Origin: an uncultured Lachnospiraceae bacterium
GTDB taxonomy: Bacteria; Bacillota; Clostridia; Lachnospirales; Lachnospiraceae
Length of the DNA: 64,000 nt
NCBI GenBank assembly: GCA_910578645.1
Contig: CAJTQI010000009.1
Coordinates: forward strand, 58,478 to 122,477
Direction: 5' to 3'
Within the stretch, counting starts at the first letter, position 1, and each line of letters starts with the position of its first letter. The notes below the pieces were generated by a model. That model saw only the letters and a program-made list of their open reading frames with translations. It was not told the origin of the DNA and ran no database searches. This document shows, one piece after another, positions 34,337-43,032 of this stretch. Made by a program: the position numbers and the translations under genes.

Positions 34337-34451
34337 ACATCATGGGATGCAGGGTGGATGGAGCGTGCTTTTGTTGTGAAAAAGGATGCTTTATAGAAAT
34401 CTGACGCTGTCGGTACAATATATTAGGGATATATCATGTTGGAGGAAGAGG

Positions 34452-35432
34452 ATGGGCTTTCTAAAAAATCAATTTTCAAATGTAATAGAGTGGAATGAGA
34501 ACGGGTCGGGCGTACTGTTTTATAAATGGCAGAACCAGGAGATTAAGAAAGGTTCCAGGCTGATTATCCGTCCGGGACAGGATGCTATTTTCCTGTACAA
34601 CGGGAGAGTGGAAGGGATATTTGAGGATGACGGGGATTATGATATCGAGTCTGACATCATTCCGTTTTTGACTACGCTTAAGAGTTTTAAGTTTGGGTTT
34701 AACACGCCGCTTAGGGCGGAAGTGTTGTTTATCAATACGAAGGAACTGTTGGTCAAGTGGGGGACGAAAAATGCCATTAACCTGCAGGCACCGGGGCTTC
34801 CCGGAGGTATGCCCATACGCGCGTTTGGGACTTTCAACTGCAGAATTGTGGAACATGACGTGGTGATTGAGAAACTTGCTGGGATTCAACAGACTTATAC
34901 GGTAGAGGATGTGAAGGAACGTATCATCGCAAGCCTGGACCAACTTTTAATGAGTTGGATTAGCAGGGAAGGCAGAGATATGTTCAATCTTCAGGCGGAT
35001 GCGAGAAGCATTGCAAAGGGGATTGAGACGGACTTAGACATGGATATGCGTAAACTAGGTATCGGCATATCCGGTTTTACGATTGAAAGTTTTTCCTATC
35101 CGGAAGAAATTAAGAAGATGCAGGAAAAAGCGGCCGCACAGTCCATGGTGGGCGATATGGGAAGATATACGCAGATGGCGGCTGCAGACGGCATGGCGAA
35201 AGGAAACCGCGGCGGCAGCGGACTTGCGGCGGACATGGTGGGTATGCAGATGGGCATGGCCATGGGACAGCAGATGATGAACCAGATGAATATGGGCGGC
35301 ACAAGCATGCCGGCACAGTCTGGCATGGCGGCCCAGGGCAGCGGTGCGGGGCCGAAGTTTTGTCCCAACTGTGGCACACCCACCACAGGCTCTAAGTTCT
35401 GCGGTAATTGTGGGAATAAGCTTCTTTCATAG
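34452..35432 (+). CDS. SPFH-domain protein with C-terminal zinc ribbon (YdjI-like)
   Basis: The ATG at 34452 follows TTGGAGGAAGAGG. Residues ~1-220 form an SPFH/virion-core-like domain (VLFINTKELLVKWGTKNAIN, partial). A Met/Gly-rich linker (~240-300) follows, and the end is a zinc ribbon with CPNCG and CGNCG. In Bacillus, YdjI recruits the PspA homologue YdjG/H-YdjF complexes to the membrane. Here the gene follows the pspA-like gene directly, so a joint membrane-stress role is likely. Confidence 0.85.
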   Translation: MGFLKNQFSNVIEWNENGSGVLFYKWQNQEIKKGSRLIIRPGQDAIFLYNGRVEGIFEDDGDYDIESDIIPFLTTLKSFKFGFNTPLRAEVLFINTKELLVKWGTKNAINLQAPGLPGGMPIRAFGTFNCRIVEHDVVIEKLAGIQQTYTVEDVKERIIASLDQLLMSWISREGRDMFNLQADARSIAKGIETDLDMDMRKLGIGISGFTIESFSYPEEIKKMQEKAAAQSMVGDMGRYTQMAAADGMAKGNRGGSGLAADMVGMQMGMAMGQQMMNQMNMGGTSMPAQSGMAAQGSGAGPKFCPNCGTPTTGSKFCGNCGNKLLS

Positions 35433-35497
35433 ATTGCCCGGACAGACTGTTATGATTCGGGAAGCTGTGTTATGGGAAAGATGGAAACGAGGAAAAC

Positions 35498-37975
35498 ATG
35501 AGTATATACGATACTTTAAATAACAGGCAGAAGCAGGCGGTCATGCAGACGGAAGGACCAGTACTGATTCTGGCAGGTGCAGGCTCAGGCAAAACCAGGG
35601 TGCTCACCCATAGAATCGCTTATCTGATTGACCAGGAAGGTGTAAACCCTTATCAAATCATGGCGATTACATTTACCAATAAAGCGGCAGGGGAGATGAG
35701 AGAACGTGTTGACAAGATTGTCGGCTTCGGTTCGGAACAGATATGGGTATCTACTTTTCATTCTACTTGCGTGAGAATACTGCGGCGGTACATAGACAGG
35801 ATTGGGTATGATAATAATTTCACAATCTATGATACGGATGACCAGAAGGGCGTGATGAAAGAAGTCTGTAAGAAGCTGCAGATTGACACGAAGATGTTAA
35901 AAGAGAGGACAATCATGGGAGCCATATCTTCGGCGAAAGACGAATTGATTGACCCTGTTCAGTATGAGATGCAGAATTCTTTTGATTATAACGGAAGCAG
36001 GATTGCCAAGGCGTATAAGGAGTACCAGGCTGTCCTGCACAAGAACAATGCGCTTGATTTTGATGACCTGATTATGAAGACGGTAGAACTTTTCAAAGCG
36101 GATGCCCAGGTACTGAATAATTACCAGGAGCGATTCCGTTATATTATGGTAGACGAGTACCAGGATACAAACACGGCGCAGTTTGAACTTATCAGGCTTC
36201 TTGCGGGTAAGTACCGGAACCTGTGTGTGGTGGGCGATGACGACCAGTCTATCTACAAATTTCGCGGCGCCAATATCCATAATATTCTGGATTTTGAGAA
36301 GGTCTATCCGGAGGCGTGTGTCATTAAACTGGAGCAGAACTACCGTTCCACACAGACTGTCCTTGATGCGGCCAATGCAGTGATTAAGAATAATACCGGA
36401 CGAAAGGAAAAGGCACTTTGGACAGAGAAGAAAGAGGGAAGCCGTATTCATCTGCGTCAGTTTGACACTGCTTATGAGGAGGCGGAGTACATTGCCGGAG
36501 ACGTGGCGAAGAAGACCAGAGAGGGAGCCGCGGAATACGGGGAATGTGCCGTGCTGTACCGCACCAATGCCCAGGCGCGCCTTTTGGAAGAACGCTTTAT
36601 TATGGAAGGGGTTCCCTATGATGTGATTGGCGGCACCAACTTCTATGCCAGGAGGGAAATTAAGGATATCCTGGCATATCTTAAGACGATAGATAACGGC
36701 AGGGATGACGTTGCGGTAAAGCGTATCATCAATATCCCGAAGAGGGGAATCGGTATGACGACCATTGTGCGCGTCCAGGAATATGCGGACAGCAGGCAGA
36801 TTAGCTTCTATGATGCGTTGCGGGAGGCGGAGCAGATTATGACAATCGGCAGGAGCGCTTCTAAGTTACAGCCCTTTGTGACGATGATACAGACCTTCCG
36901 GAGCAAGCAGGAGTTTTATAGCCTGGAAGAACTGGTGAGGGATATCCTGGAGACGACGGGGTATGTGAAGGAATTAGAGGAATCAGACGAAGAGGATGCG
37001 GCGGACCGTATCGAAAATATCGATGAATTAATTAGCAAAGTGGTGGCCTACGAGGAGACTCATGATGAACCGAACTTAAGTGAATTTCTGGAGGAAGTGG
37101 CGTTAGTTGCCGACATTGACCGTGTTGGCGAAGGAGACAACAGGGTGCTTCTTATGACGCTCCATTCCGCCAAAGGACTGGAATTTCCCCATGTGTACCT
37201 GGCAGGGCTTGAGGATGGGATTTTCCCCAGTTATATGACGATTATGTCCGATGACCCTATGGAGATTGAGGAGGAAAGGCGCCTTGCCTACGTGGGTATT
37301 ACGAGAGCGAAAGACGACTTGACAATCACCTATGCCAAACAACGCATGATACGCGGAGAGACACAGTATAATCCGGTGAGTCGTTTTATCAAAGAAATTC
37401 CCCCGTTATTGATGGATGATAAACTTCCGGTTTCAAAACACCGGGACTATCAGGAATATGAGGAAGATTCCAGGGAGCGGAGTTTTTTCAAGGCGAAACC
37501 TTTTGAGACAAGACCCTATGAGAGGGGCGCCTATAGGGACGGAGGTTCCCTGGAAAAATCTATTTTGGAGCAGTCGCCATACAGGCGCGTCCCCGATAAC
37601 ATATTTGATAAGACGAAGACAGAAAAAATAACGGATGCGGTCCCGATGCAGGGTACCGGAACGGCTTTCGGGACAAAACCGTCACTCGGCATACCAGGCA
37701 GACCTAAGGCGGTTGTCAGACCCAAACGTACGGCACCCGAGAACCAACCATATATCACCAGGGCGACACAAGGCGCCGGGGCAGTTTCACTGGTGTCAGC
37801 AGGCACCACGAATACAGACTACGGTGTGGGGGACAGGGTACGGCATATGCGCTATGGGGAAGGAACAGTGCTTAAGATTGAGCCAGGACCCCGGGATTCC
37901 CAGGTGACGGTCATGTTCGATGAAGCAGGCCAGAAAATTATGTATGCAGGATTTGCGAAACTGAAGAAAGTGTAG
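35498..37975 (+). CDS. pcrA: UvrD/PcrA superfamily 1 DNA helicase
   Basis: The 825-residue protein has all SF1A motifs: Walker A AGAGSGKTRVL, QxDDQS-type VGDDDQSIYKFRG, Walker B VDEYQDTN, motif IV/V (TLHSAKGLEFPHVYLAGLEDG; partial) and VGITRAKDDL. A linker rich in charged residues precedes a Tudor-like C-terminal domain (GDRVRHMRYGEGTVLKIE). It unwinds DNA in repair and removes RecA and RNA polymerase from DNA. It is an ordinary housekeeping copy at usual length. Confidence 0.96.
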   Translation: MSIYDTLNNRQKQAVMQTEGPVLILAGAGSGKTRVLTHRIAYLIDQEGVNPYQIMAITFTNKAAGEMRERVDKIVGFGSEQIWVSTFHSTCVRILRRYIDRIGYDNNFTIYDTDDQKGVMKEVCKKLQIDTKMLKERTIMGAISSAKDELIDPVQYEMQNSFDYNGSRIAKAYKEYQAVLHKNNALDFDDLIMKTVELFKADAQVLNNYQERFRYIMVDEYQDTNTAQFELIRLLAGKYRNLCVVGDDDQSIYKFRGANIHNILDFEKVYPEACVIKLEQNYRSTQTVLDAANAVIKNNTGRKEKALWTEKKEGSRIHLRQFDTAYEEAEYIAGDVAKKTREGAAEYGECAVLYRTNAQARLLEERFIMEGVPYDVIGGTNFYARREIKDILAYLKTIDNGRDDVAVKRIINIPKRGIGMTTIVRVQEYADSRQISFYDALREAEQIMTIGRSASKLQPFVTMIQTFRSKQEFYSLEELVRDILETTGYVKELEESDEEDAADRIENIDELISKVVAYEETHDEPNLSEFLEEVALVADIDRVGEGDNRVLLMTLHSAKGLEFPHVYLAGLEDGIFPSYMTIMSDDPMEIEEERRLAYVGITRAKDDLTITYAKQRMIRGETQYNPVSRFIKEIPPLLMDDKLPVSKHRDYQEYEEDSRERSFFKAKPFETRPYERGAYRDGGSLEKSILEQSPYRRVPDNIFDKTKTEKITDAVPMQGTGTAFGTKPSLGIPGRPKAVVRPKRTAPENQPYITRATQGAGAVSLVSAGTTNTDYGVGDRVRHMRYGEGTVLKIEPGPRDSQVTVMFDEAGQKIMYAGFAKLKKV

Positions 37976-37994
37976 GCCGGAAAGGAAGAATCGG

Positions 37995-38516
37995 ATGTCC
38001 CTGACACCAGTGCAGAATCTACAGTTGCATAACCAGATTGAGCGGGTGCTCCATGTACCAGGCAATTACAGAGGCGGGATTTTAGAGATGGCAATCGTCA
38101 TTGACTTGGCATATGATATGGAGACGGTAAAAATACTGTGTGGGGATATCATAGCGTCCTGTAAAAAGCAAAGCGACATTTTCCGAAATGTGCGTTTGAA
38201 TATGGTTTTGTGGGGAGAAAGGGAAATCTCTACCCAGGCTGTGGCGTCCGCTTATGTGCAGATAGGAACCTTTTTTGCAGCGTATCGGAAAGAGGATGTA
38301 CAGGGGATGAAGCCTACCGAAGAAATCATGGAATATCTTAAGAAATTTCATGCCAGAAGTAAATTGATTCTTTTATTGACGCCGGATAAAGGCAGGTTTT
38401 GTAAGATTGCCCGGCCGGAGAGACTAAGAGCCGCTATGGGGCCGTTTTTAAAACAGAAACTGGTTATCATTTACCCGGAAGAAATACAAAGCGGTACGGA
38501 ATTTTTTATGTTATAA
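37995..38516 (+). CDS. hypothetical protein (173 aa), possibly VWA-like
   Basis: It begins 19 bp after pcrA with GGAAAGGAAG as ribosome site, so the two are probably cotranscribed. The sequence MAIVIDLAYDMETVKIL followed by alternating helices and strands resembles a von Willebrand A type Rossmann fold, but no MIDAS motif DxSxS is present. There is no signal peptide. Function is unknown to me. Confidence 0.65.
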   Translation: MSLTPVQNLQLHNQIERVLHVPGNYRGGILEMAIVIDLAYDMETVKILCGDIIASCKKQSDIFRNVRLNMVLWGEREISTQAVASAYVQIGTFFAAYRKEDVQGMKPTEEIMEYLKKFHARSKLILLLTPDKGRFCKIARPERLRAAMGPFLKQKLVIIYPEEIQSGTEFFML

Positions 38517-38620
38517 ATTTTATAAAAATGTTATAGTAAAAAAATCAAAGAAGTGGTATATTAATAATAATGATAATCCATATATTGGGATAAAGGCAAA
38601 GGAAAGAGAGGGTTATAACT

Positions 38621-38914
38621 ATGAGCAAGAAGGAGATTCTAAATAAATTGGATGATATACTGGATAATGCCGGTGTAGGTGAGGTGTTTGGCAGGAAGAA
38701 AGAGGAAGAGAAATGCGAATGCAATACACTTTTGTGGGTGCTTGCAATCATCGGTGCAGTTGCGGCTGTGGCGGCAATCGCTTATGCGGTTTACCGTTAC
38801 TTGCAGCCTGATTATCTGGAAGATTTCGATGATGATTTTGACGACGATTTCGATGATGATTTCTTCGAGGATGAGGAAGATGACGACATGGACACACCGG
38901 AGGGTAATGCATAA
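38621..38914 (+). CDS. small membrane protein with acidic Asp-rich tail
   Basis: A GAGAGGG ribosome site lies upstream. The 97-residue product has a short cytoplasmic start with CEC, one membrane helix (~38-58), and a strongly acidic tail with repeated DDDF units, encoded by near-identical 12-bp repeats around 38828-38866. It resembles small DUF4366-like proteins of Clostridia. Function is unknown; the tail might bind cations or a basic partner. Confidence 0.7.
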   Translation: MSKKEILNKLDDILDNAGVGEVFGRKKEEEKCECNTLLWVLAIIGAVAAVAAIAYAVYRYLQPDYLEDFDDDFDDDFDDDFFEDEEDDDMDTPEGNA

Positions 38915-38951
38915 AGTATAATAAGTTTATAATATTATGTTAACTTAATTA

Positions 38952-39048
38952 GGCTGTCGCAAAATGATGGATTAATACAATATATGGCATGACTGTCCGG
39001 CATACCGGCGCTATATATTGTAGGAGAACCGTATTTTGCAACAGCCTG
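38952..39048. repeat. ~97-bp inverted-repeat element, copy B
   Basis: This is the second copy of the family seen at 29239-29333, with ends AGGCTGTCGCAAAATGATGG and TATTTTGCAACAGCCT. The inner 40 bases differ and form their own small hairpin. It is located between the small membrane protein gene and the RlmD gene, outside any coding region. The remaining gap to 39152 holds no recognisable feature. Confidence 0.7.
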
Positions 39049-39152
39049 TTTTGTTTGAAGAAAGAATGCAGTATAAGGTATGTAGCAGCTTAATGGAAAT
39101 ACAAAGTTATATTTTGCTTTAAGGCGGCAGAGCTGCATATTGAGAAGGAGGC

Positions 39153-41219
39153 ATGATTAGCAAGATGAAAAAAGGACAGGTGATAGAGGGAATTGTGCGG
39201 CGCGTCGATTTTCCCAATAAAGGAATTGTAGAAACATCGGAAGGAGTCTGTGTTGTCAAAAATGCATTGCCAGGGCAAAAAGTGAGGTGCGCTGTCAATA
39301 AAGTGCGCAAGGGAAAGGCGGAAGGCAGACTACTTGAAGTGCTTGCGCCATCGGTATTGGAATGTGGAAGTCCCTGCCCGCATTTTGGCATCTGCGGTGG
39401 CTGTACGTATTTGTCATTGCCTTATGAGGAGCAGTTAAAGATTAAGGAAGCACAGGTTAAACACTTGTTGGATGGAGTTCTTTCAGGCCAGAGGGAATGG
39501 AAGTTTGAGGGGATTAAGGCAAGCCCTGTCTGCTTTGGATACCGGAATAAGATGGAATTTTCCTTTGGGGACGAGGTTAAAGACGGTCCCCTGTCACTTG
39601 GCATGCATAAGAGAGGCAGCTTCTATGACATTGTGTCCGTGCCGGAATGCCGGATTGTGGATGAAGATTACCGTAGTATTCTGCGCTGCGTCAAGGATTA
39701 TTTTGCGACTTTACAGGAACGTGGGATAGACATCCGATTTTACCATCGCTTGCGCCATACCGGATATCTGCGTCACCTTCTTGTGCGCAAAGCGGCCAGG
39801 ACAGGGGAAATATTGATTGCGCTAGTGACGACGACCCAGACGGCAGCTTTCCGGAAGAAGACATCTGAGCATGAAGAGGAAAGAGCCTTTTATAAGGCAG
39901 AACAGGATTGCCACTATCCGGTAAGAAGTGAAGGAGAAGCAGACAGTATCTGCCAGAAGACGGGACTGGATGGAACGGATATATGTAAAGGCCAGGGGAC
40001 GGTTGAAGTAGGTAGTCTGTGCCAAGGAAGGATGATGCCTGAAGCAGATAACCTGTGTCAACGAAAAGAAATGGACGAAATGAAGCACATCTGTCAAGGA
40101 GAAAAAACAGACGACAGAGATGAATCCTGCTTGCATGGACATATGGAAGAGAAGGAAATTTTGTCCGGATTAAAAGAAGAATTGCTCCACCTGTCTCTTA
40201 GTGGAAAAATTGTTGGCATCCTGCATACCAGAAACGATGCGGTGGCGGATGTGGTAAAAAGCGATGAGACTGTGGTACTTTACGGACAGGATTATTTCTA
40301 CGAGGAGCTTCTTGGATTAAAGTTTAAAATTTCCCAGTTTTCTTTTTTTCAGACGAACAGTTTGGGCGCGGAGGTGCTCTATCAGACTGCGAGGGAGTAT
40401 ATTGCCGATTATATCCGTCTGGCGAAAGAAGACGCAGCAGGACATACGGAAAGTGTGCTTCACCAGACGAAAGAGCAGGAGCGCTCTGCAGCAGAAGAAG
40501 TTGTGGGTGACAAAATTGTTTATGACTTATATAGCGGCACGGGTACGATTGCCCAACTGATGGCGCCGGTGGCGAAGAAGGTAATCGGTGTAGAGATTGT
40601 GGAAGAGGCAGTGGAGGCGGCAAAGAAAAATGCTGAGCTGAATGGTTTACATAACTGCGAATTTATTGCAGGTGATGTGTTGAAAGTACTCGATAGCATA
40701 GTGGAGAAACCGGATGTGATTATTCTCGACCCGCCTCGTGACGGTATCCATCCGAAAGCGCTTGATAAGATTATCCGGTATGGAGTGGAGCATATTCTTT
40801 ATATTTCCTGTAAGCCTACGAGCCTGGTAAGGGATTTGGAGGTGTTTTTGGCGAGGGGGTATGAAGTGGAGAGAGCTGTGGCGGTGGACCAGTTTCCTTG
40901 GACGGGGAATGTGGAGACAGTTGCTTTATTATCCCTCAAAAAAGATACACTTAAGATTGAGGTAACAATGGAGCCTGGTGCAGAGAGCAATTACACACCA
41001 GCGGAAAAGGCTACCTATGGGAAGATTAAGGAGTATGTGAAGGAGAAGTATGGTCTAAACGTATCCAACCTTTACATTGCACAGATAAAAGACAAGTGTG
41101 GGCTTGATAAGAGGGACAATTACAATCTACCCAAAAGTGAAGATGCAAAAGTGCCGATATGTCCTCCTGAAAAAGAAGCAGCTATCATGGATGCATTCAG
41201 GCATTTTGGGATGATATAA
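39153..41219 (+). CDS. rlmD: RlmD-type 23S rRNA (uracil-C5) methyltransferase with Cys-repeat insertion
   Basis: Residues 1-60 are a TRAM-like domain, and CPHFGICGGC (75-84) begins the 4Fe-4S site. The methyltransferase has YDLYSGTGT, ILDPPRDG and YISCKP with the catalytic cysteine. Two features are odd. Residues ~253-330 carry an inserted set of degenerate 12-residue units each with one cysteine (267, 278, 290, 302, 314, 326). A C-terminal extension of ~85 residues (KATYGKIKEYVKEKYGLN ... KSEDAKVP) follows the usual family end. The family methylates U1939 or U747 of 23S rRNA using SAM. ATG 39165 is an alternative start with better ribosome-site spacing. Confidence 0.85.
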   Translation: MISKMKKGQVIEGIVRRVDFPNKGIVETSEGVCVVKNALPGQKVRCAVNKVRKGKAEGRLLEVLAPSVLECGSPCPHFGICGGCTYLSLPYEEQLKIKEAQVKHLLDGVLSGQREWKFEGIKASPVCFGYRNKMEFSFGDEVKDGPLSLGMHKRGSFYDIVSVPECRIVDEDYRSILRCVKDYFATLQERGIDIRFYHRLRHTGYLRHLLVRKAARTGEILIALVTTTQTAAFRKKTSEHEEERAFYKAEQDCHYPVRSEGEADSICQKTGLDGTDICKGQGTVEVGSLCQGRMMPEADNLCQRKEMDEMKHICQGEKTDDRDESCLHGHMEEKEILSGLKEELLHLSLSGKIVGILHTRNDAVADVVKSDETVVLYGQDYFYEELLGLKFKISQFSFFQTNSLGAEVLYQTAREYIADYIRLAKEDAAGHTESVLHQTKEQERSAAEEVVGDKIVYDLYSGTGTIAQLMAPVAKKVIGVEIVEEAVEAAKKNAELNGLHNCEFIAGDVLKVLDSIVEKPDVIILDPPRDGIHPKALDKIIRYGVEHILYISCKPTSLVRDLEVFLARGYEVERAVAVDQFPWTGNVETVALLSLKKDTLKIEVTMEPGAESNYTPAEKATYGKIKEYVKEKYGLNVSNLYIAQIKDKCGLDKRDNYNLPKSEDAKVPICPPEKEAAIMDAFRHFGMI

Positions 41220-41268
41220 TAAATATTTAATATAAGCAATATAAACTTAATTCAAGGAGGCTACGAAA

Positions 41269-42157
41269 GTGAAAGTAGTATCAGTTATTAATTACAAAGG
41301 TGGAGTGGGAAAAACTACCATAACTGCTAATTTGGCATCAGAAATGGTGTGCAGAGGGAAAAGAGTTTTGGTAATTGACTTAGACCCACAAACTAATTTA
41401 ACATTTTCCTATATGAAAGTAGAAAAATGGAGTAAAATTTATGAAAAAAGCAAGACTATAAAATATTGGTTTGATTCTATTATTGATGGAACAAAACCTG
41501 TTCCTAGATTTAAGGATTTGGTAGTAAACGAAAATGGTGTGGATTTGATTTGTTCACATTTGGGGGTTAATTGATGTTGATATTGAGCTTGCGGCAGGTT
41601 TAACTGGAAATACTGAAAGACAACATAAAAAGAATTTTGTCAAAACATATTCATATATAAAGAACGAATTGAAAAAGCTTGAAAACGAATATGATATAGT
41701 TTTATTTGATTGTCCTCCTAATTTTAGTATAGTAACTAAAAATGCTTTGATAGCAAGCGATTTTTATATTGTTCCTGCAAAAATGGATTATCTTTCAACA
41801 CTTGGGATAAATCAATTAAAGAATCATGTGGACAATTTGGTAGAACAGTTTAATAATTACATTGAGGAAGAGGATAGATGGGCAAGTCCTGTTTTTTTGG
41901 GTGTTATTGCTACAATGATTGCGGTAAGAAATGGGGAACCGATATCAGCGCAAAGGGTATATATTGAACAGCTAAAAAGAAATAAAATAACTATTTTTGA
42001 TTCTAAAATCAGAGAAAATAAAACAATTTATGCAGATGCACCAGAGTACGGTATTCCAGTTGTTTGTCAAGCTGTGAGTGCAGGTAGTACATATGACCAA
42101 GTTGTAGTAGAATTAAAAGAATTGACAACAGAATTTATGGGAAAGGTTGGTGTATAG
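41269..42157 (+). pseudogene. ParA/Soj-like ATPase, interrupted by a one-base frameshift
   Basis: The GTG start follows AAGGAGG. The first frame carries the deviant Walker A KGGVGKTT and VLVIDLDPQTNLTF; it stops at 41572-41574. The second part continues in the +1 frame with LIDVDIELAAGLTG and Walker B DIVLFDCPPNF. Deleting one G from the run of five at 41562-41566 restores a ~295-residue ParA. Either the assembly has a homopolymer error or the gene is freshly broken. The segment is much more AT-rich than its surroundings. ParA ATPases position DNA or protein cargo. A small partner gene follows 2 bp later. Confidence 0.8.
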
Positions 42158-42159
42158 AG

Positions 42160-42540
42160 GTGAAAGAACAGATTGAGTTAATGAAGGTAGTGTTTGATTT
42201 TTTAGACCATCTATCTGAGGAACAGATAAGAATGTTGGTTTCCCAAAAGGCAAAATTACGTTTGGAGATAGAACGGGAAATGCTAAACGAGGCTACAACA
42301 AAAATATGTATAGATGAGGTTTGTGACGAAATTGAAAAATTTACCACAAGAGAAGATGCTATAGAATACATTAGTAAACTTTCATTATTAAAGGTTGACT
42401 TAAAAGCTATTGCGAAAAAATATAATATTCCCATGGGAAGCAAAGAAACAAATACACAAATGATTGACAAAATTGTTGAAAATGTTGTTGGCTCTAAATT
42501 AAGGTTTGATGCATTACTAAATACAGATTTAAAACATTAA
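42160..42540 (+). CDS. small ParA-partner protein with SAP/Rho_N-like C-terminus
   Basis: A GTG start lies 2 bp after the ParA stop, within GAGGTG. The 126-residue, helical and charged protein ends with LKAIAKKYNIPMGSKETNTQ and MIDKIVENVVGSKL, which resembles the helix-extension-helix SAP or Rho_N nucleic-acid-binding motif. No ParB helix-turn-helix is present. By position it would be the DNA-binding or adaptor partner of the ATPase. It shares the same AT-rich composition, so the pair was likely acquired together. The function is not known. Confidence 0.6.
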   Translation: MKEQIELMKVVFDFLDHLSEEQIRMLVSQKAKLRLEIEREMLNEATTKICIDEVCDEIEKFTTREDAIEYISKLSLLKVDLKAIAKKYNIPMGSKETNTQMIDKIVENVVGSKLRFDALLNTDLKH

Positions 42541-42558
42541 ACCTTAGTTTCCGTTATA

Positions 42559-42651
42559 AAGTAGTTCTACATCTGCCAAAGATATTGAAATATGTGAATT
42601 AAGCGGTTTCATAAACAATAAGTCAAGGGAATTTGCAATGTAGAACTACTT
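42559..42651. repeat. 14-bp inverted repeat downstream of the ParA islet
   Basis: AAGTAGTTCTACAT (42559-42572) and its exact inverse (42638-42651) enclose 65 bases. It lies immediately after the islet and may mark its edge or form a stem in the transcript. Confidence 0.55.
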
Positions 42652-42694
42652 AAACTTTGGAATTCAGGTTGAATATATTCAAAACTTACAAGTT

Positions 42695-42749
42695 ATGACA
42701 CCGACTGCTACCCTGCGGTTTTGTGGGGTTCCAGTGGCGTCATTTTTTC
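42695..42749 (+). terminator. terminator of the ParA islet
   Basis: An ATGAC..ACTG arm pairs with CAGTGGCGTCAT (with one bulge), followed by TTTTTT. The stretch 42750-42938 contains no gene I can support. Confidence 0.6.
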
Positions 42750-42938
42750 TGTATAAAAGTGAAAATAAAATAATAAGTATTATCTGTTAGGGAGATTGTG
42801 ATAGTAAAATTGAGAGAGTTTCAAGTTTTGTGTAAATCCCAAAACTGATATAAGATTTATGAATAGTTACGAATGGGCAGAGCCAATTTCTCGGGACCAT
42901 CCCAAAGTTTGTAAAAGCGTATTACAATCATAAGAATA

Positions 42939-42997
42939 CAAAAATCCTCCCACAGCATCCGTGCAATATATCACATCTGCGCCAAACACTGTGGGAG
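42939..42997 (-). terminator. terminator of the sigma/anti-sigma operon
   Basis: CTCCCACAG (42947-42955) pairs with CTGTGGGAG (42989-42997). On the - strand it is followed by GATTTTTG, placing it after the anti-sigma gene. Confidence 0.75.
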
Positions 42998-43032
42998 AAG
43001 TCTGTCCCTTCATAAAATCACTGCCGGGACAT

